This document shows, in pieces, positions 61,666-64,000 of a DNA stretch of 64,000 nucleotides (the stretch's first letter is position 1; each line of letters starts with the position of its first letter). Source of the stretch: Rahnella sikkimica (GTDB lineage Bacteria > Pseudomonadota > Gammaproteobacteria > Enterobacterales > Enterobacteriaceae); assembly GCF_002951615.1 (NCBI RefSeq), contig NZ_CP019062.1, forward strand, positions 1,302,001-1,366,000, given 5' to 3'. Under the pieces are notes generated by a model that was not told the origin of the DNA, ran no database searches, and was given only the letters and a program-made list of their open reading frames with translations. The position numbers were made by a program, and so were the translations under genes.

Positions 61666-62724
61666 TCAATTGAGCCGATTGTAATCAGCCACCATATCAT
61701 TGTAGCTTTTCATCACTTTACTGAAAGAACCCTCGACCGTGAAGGCAGATAAGGCACTTTGCAGCATCATCTTATCGCCTTCATCAAAGTCTTCATGATC
61801 TCTGATCCGGCGGATGAGCTGTTTCGCCGCCAACTGGTAATTTTCAGCAGCACTAATGAACTGGCTCGTGTCAATCCCGGCGACAACCTGTTTCTTAGTT
61901 GAATCAATGGACGTTTGAATAACAGCAACCATCTTCATGGCATCTTCAACCGAGAATTCATCTTTCTGAATGAGCTTATTCAGCTTCTTCGCATTCACCA
62001 TTATTGACAGCGCGTGGTATTCAAAAGACTGCCCTGCCGTTTTTTCCATTTCCTTAAGCCTGGTTAACTGAGCGGCATCATTCACATCTTCAATGGCAGC
62101 CCGGTATGCTACAGACGCGGCAGAGAACACCTCCCATTCGCTAAGCAATTTTATATGTTCAGTCTTTCCTTTCTGAAAAGCATCGTCTTTGTAATCTTGC
62201 TGCTCGTAATATTTACTTAATGGGTTAATGACTTTGGCAATGCTGACAACGGAATGAATATAAGAAACAGCAGCACTGTCTATAGGTTCGAGGGGCGGCT
62301 GCAATTTCGCAACAACTTCTATCTCAGTATTACAGGGGATAATATTTTGTGCGATGAGGGGATATATTCCATAAACAATATTTTCCTTGCCTGTCGGGCC
62401 TTGTTTCACGTCTTCTAACCAGGATGCATAACGTTCGACGCTACGGTAAACACTACTGTCCACCACATTAAAGCACCGGATGTAAGTCTCCATTTTTTGG
62501 GCAATTATTTCTTCCGGCGTGATACTTTGCTCAGCGACTTTCGCTTCGCTCAGGGGGGCATCAGCTTTCTTCTCTGTAGTTGCTGTTTGCGGAGTCTGTG
62601 CCGTTTTCGGCGCATTTTCAGAAACGCTAATCTCCGTTTTCTTATCGTCACAGCCTGTAATAGCAAAGGCCAGTGAGGAAATGATCGCCGCACATACCAT
62701 TCCATTGTAATTCATAATATTCAT
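61666..62724 (-). CDS. YiiG-family lipoprotein (DUF3829)
   Basis: A 352-residue lipoprotein. Signal sequence ends in the lipobox ITGC (Cys about residue 25). It is followed by a Thr/Ala/Lys-rich linker (about 30-60) and a helical DUF3829 domain with a likely disulfide (IRCFNVV and IIPCNTEIEV). Position +2 after Cys is Asp, which favours inner-membrane retention. The function of the family is unknown. Single gene between the Rhs island and the next membrane protein. Confidence 0.82.
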   Translation of the reverse strand: MNIMNYNGMVCAAIISSLAFAITGCDDKKTEISVSENAPKTAQTPQTATTEKKADAPLSEAKVAEQSITPEEIIAQKMETYIRCFNVVDSSVYRSVERYASWLEDVKQGPTGKENIVYGIYPLIAQNIIPCNTEIEVVAKLQPPLEPIDSAAVSYIHSVVSIAKVINPLSKYYEQQDYKDDAFQKGKTEHIKLLSEWEVFSAASVAYRAAIEDVNDAAQLTRLKEMEKTAGQSFEYHALSIMVNAKKLNKLIQKDEFSVEDAMKMVAVIQTSIDSTKKQVVAGIDTSQFISAAENYQLAAKQLIRRIRDHEDFDEGDKMMLQSALSAFTVEGSFSKVMKSYNDMVADYNRLN

Positions 62725-62976
62725 TAACTCCTGTAAGTGTAATTAAAAACAGAACCGTCTTTATTTCCCAATATTCTTATTTATAGAAACCTCCTTTCTT
62801 AAATAGTTAACCCCACCCTATTAAAACAAATTCATATACAAGCTGGATGATAGGCGATTGGGTTCTCATAACAAATATGAATAAATAAGAAAGATATAAA
62901 CTCAATGCATTTTAATTCGCGAGTGATTATAATAACAACCCACAAAAAATGATTTTTAATTCACCAGAGATATTTA

Positions 62977-63420
62977 ATGAAAAAACCTTTATGCGTTTGG
63001 TGTGTGTTACTGATTCTTTCAGTCCTGACACTATTCACACTTTCTGTTAATTTATATTGGTTTGTGTCTAATCTGATCTTACTTGTTAAATATCCGTATT
63101 TTAAATTTACTTTGTTTTTCAGACTATCCTTTCTACTGAGAGTAATGGTGACCACTTTAATAATTTGGTCATTCATCGCTGTCTTAAAAAGAAAAAAACA
63201 TGCACGTAAATCAGCTGTTACCGCATTAATGTTAATGCTGGCCTTCTTTGCTTACAGTCATTTTTCTGTCAGCGCCCCCCCACTTCTCTCCTATGACAAT
63301 GAAGCACAGGAACTGGGTGCAGTTTTGGGAGCCGTTATTGAAGTGTTAGGGTATTTAGTCATAGTGCTCCGCTTTATGTTTTCAAAAGACTCGAAAGCTT
63401 ACTTCTCAGCCAGCCAGTAA
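62977..63420 (+). CDS. Small integral membrane protein, 147 aa
   Basis: Four likely membrane spans: residues about 6-28, 37-60, 72-90 and 115-135. It has a basic cytosolic loop (KRKKHARKSA) between the second and third spans. I do not recognise a family. It is AT-rich compared with the nearby operons, like the Rhs tip, which may indicate transfer. Convergent/divergent neighbours give no functional hint. Confidence 0.65.
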   Translation: MKKPLCVWCVLLILSVLTLFTLSVNLYWFVSNLILLVKYPYFKFTLFFRLSFLLRVMVTTLIIWSFIAVLKRKKHARKSAVTALMLMLAFFAYSHFSVSAPPLLSYDNEAQELGAVLGAVIEVLGYLVIVLRFMFSKDSKAYFSASQ

Positions 63421-63497
63421 TCTGATTGCCTGGTCAGTGGCAGCCCGAGGTTTTAGAGGCTTCAGCGGTAAAATGTCTCACAGAACCAAACCCGCCG

Positions 63498-63525
63498 TTG
63501 ACGCCTCCTCCCGATGCGCTATGCT
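63498..63525 (+). promoter_or_regulatory. Sigma-70-like promoter for the MFS gene
   Basis: TTGACG and TATGCT with a 16-base spacer sit about 37 bases before the MFS start. Match to consensus is good, so it is a likely promoter. Confidence 0.5.
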
Positions 63526-63561
63526 CAAACCTTGCTTATTTCATTAGCGCGCTTACCTTCT

Positions 63562-64000
63562 ATGAGCTTCTTCGCAAACAAAAAACTCTCGCTGCCGCCA
63601 GGTTCCGCACTGCCGTTACTGGTGGCGGGCGCGTTCTTTATGGAAAATCTGGATGCCACGGTGATTGTCACCGCGCTGCCACAGATGGCGAAAGATTTCG
63701 GTGTGCATCCGGTCGATATGAATATCGGCGTGTCGGCGTACATTCTGACGCTGACGGTATTTATTCCCGCCAGCGGCTGGATCGCTAACCGGTTTGGCAC
63801 GCGTAACGTCTTTTCGCTGGCGCTGATCCTGTTCACCCTCGCGTCACTGTTATGTTCAGCCAGCGTCAGTCTCGGCACGTTTACCGCCGCCCGTATGTTG
63901 CAGGGGTTTGCCGGCGCGCTGATGGTGCCGGTCGGACGACTGGTGGTACTGAAAAATACCCAAAAATCCGATCTGATCCGCGCTATCGCAACGATTACCT
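63562..64000 (+). CDS. MFS transporter, DHA2 family (partial, C-terminus outside window)
   Basis: The ATG at 63562 opens a frame to the right edge (146 codons). It reads MSFFANKKLSLPPGS, then a first span and the DHA2-type segment AFFMENLDATVIVTALPQMA with motif D1, followed by SGWIANRFGTRNVF (motif A). The family is 14-spanner drug/proton antiporters of the HsrA/MdtD type. Substrate unknown. It is the last gene in the window. Confidence 0.88.
   Translation, partial: MSFFANKKLSLPPGSALPLLVAGAFFMENLDATVIVTALPQMAKDFGVHPVDMNIGVSAYILTLTVFIPASGWIANRFGTRNVFSLALILFTLASLLCSASVSLGTFTAARMLQGFAGALMVPVGRLVVLKNTQKSDLIRAIATIT

Noticed and set aside
59761..64000. A novel defence island at the Rhs region
   Set aside because: Only a truncated Rhs tip, a broken immunity gene and unrelated single genes are present; no nuclease, helicase or nucleotide-signalling genes accompany them.
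1..64000. tRNA, rRNA or CRISPR arrays
   Set aside because: No cloverleaf-like tRNA sequences, rRNA segments or regular repeat-spacer pattern were seen by eye.

Overview
The window is a 64-kb piece of an enterobacterial chromosome. It most resembles a Rahnella, Ewingella or Rouxiella type member of the Yersiniaceae, although the genus is an inference from gene content and from closeness to, but not identity with, E. coli proteins. Core genes recognised are rstAB, rnb, ydeP, dacD, tus, fumC, manA, ydgA, fetAB, tag, yqfB, yjbD and an emtA-like gene. No rRNA, tRNA or CRISPR array was seen.

The most notable content is the replication terminus. A near-perfect dif site lies at 29723-29750, in a convergent gap. 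It is bracketed by two Ter sites in opposite orientation: 28269-28284 on the minus strand and 33506-33521 on the plus strand. The second overlaps the start region of tus (33532-34467). By E. coli rules this is an inner fork trap of about 5.2 kb containing dif.

Layout. 1-3.8 kb: a partial M32 carboxypeptidase, the rstAB two-component system and a small unknown gene flanked by short tandem repeats. 3.9-7.6 kb: a three-subunit membrane (keto)gluconate-type dehydrogenase (Tat subunit, GMC flavoprotein, triheme cytochrome c). 8.1-10 kb: an inverse-autotransporter barrel protein followed by an IS110-family remnant. 10-19.7 kb: rnb, ydeP, dacD, a pirin gene, a small KTSC-like gene, a 638-bp quasi-palindromic element that supplies the stop codon of a LysR gene, and yjbD. 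19.8-23.2 kb: an iron-uptake pair, a frameshifted periplasmic binding protein with a strong Fur box convergent with a TonB-dependent receptor. 23.3-33.4 kb: small metabolic and regulatory genes around dif. 33.5-40.7 kb: tus, fumC, manA, ydgA, fetAB. 40.7-45.4 kb: an iron/phosphonate-type ABC importer and a GntR regulator. 45.7-46.4 kb: a HigBA/RelE-like toxin-antitoxin pair. 46.4-53 kb: a purine catabolic operon (guaD-tetR-xdhA-xdhB-xdhC) with overlapping genes. 53.1-59.7 kb: a ROK regulator divergent from a carbohydrate ABC importer/PfkB kinase operon, with two identical operator-like sequences. 59.7-61.6 kb: an orphan Rhs tip with a toxin domain and an immunity gene broken by an in-frame stop, flanked by a degenerate duplication of the preceding ATPase gene's 3' end. 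61.7-64 kb: a YiiG-like lipoprotein, a membrane protein and a partial MFS exporter.

No complete new defence or biosynthetic system was found. The features most worth following up are the compact dif/Ter fork trap, the 638-bp quasi-palindrome, and the Rhs tip island with its broken immunity gene.
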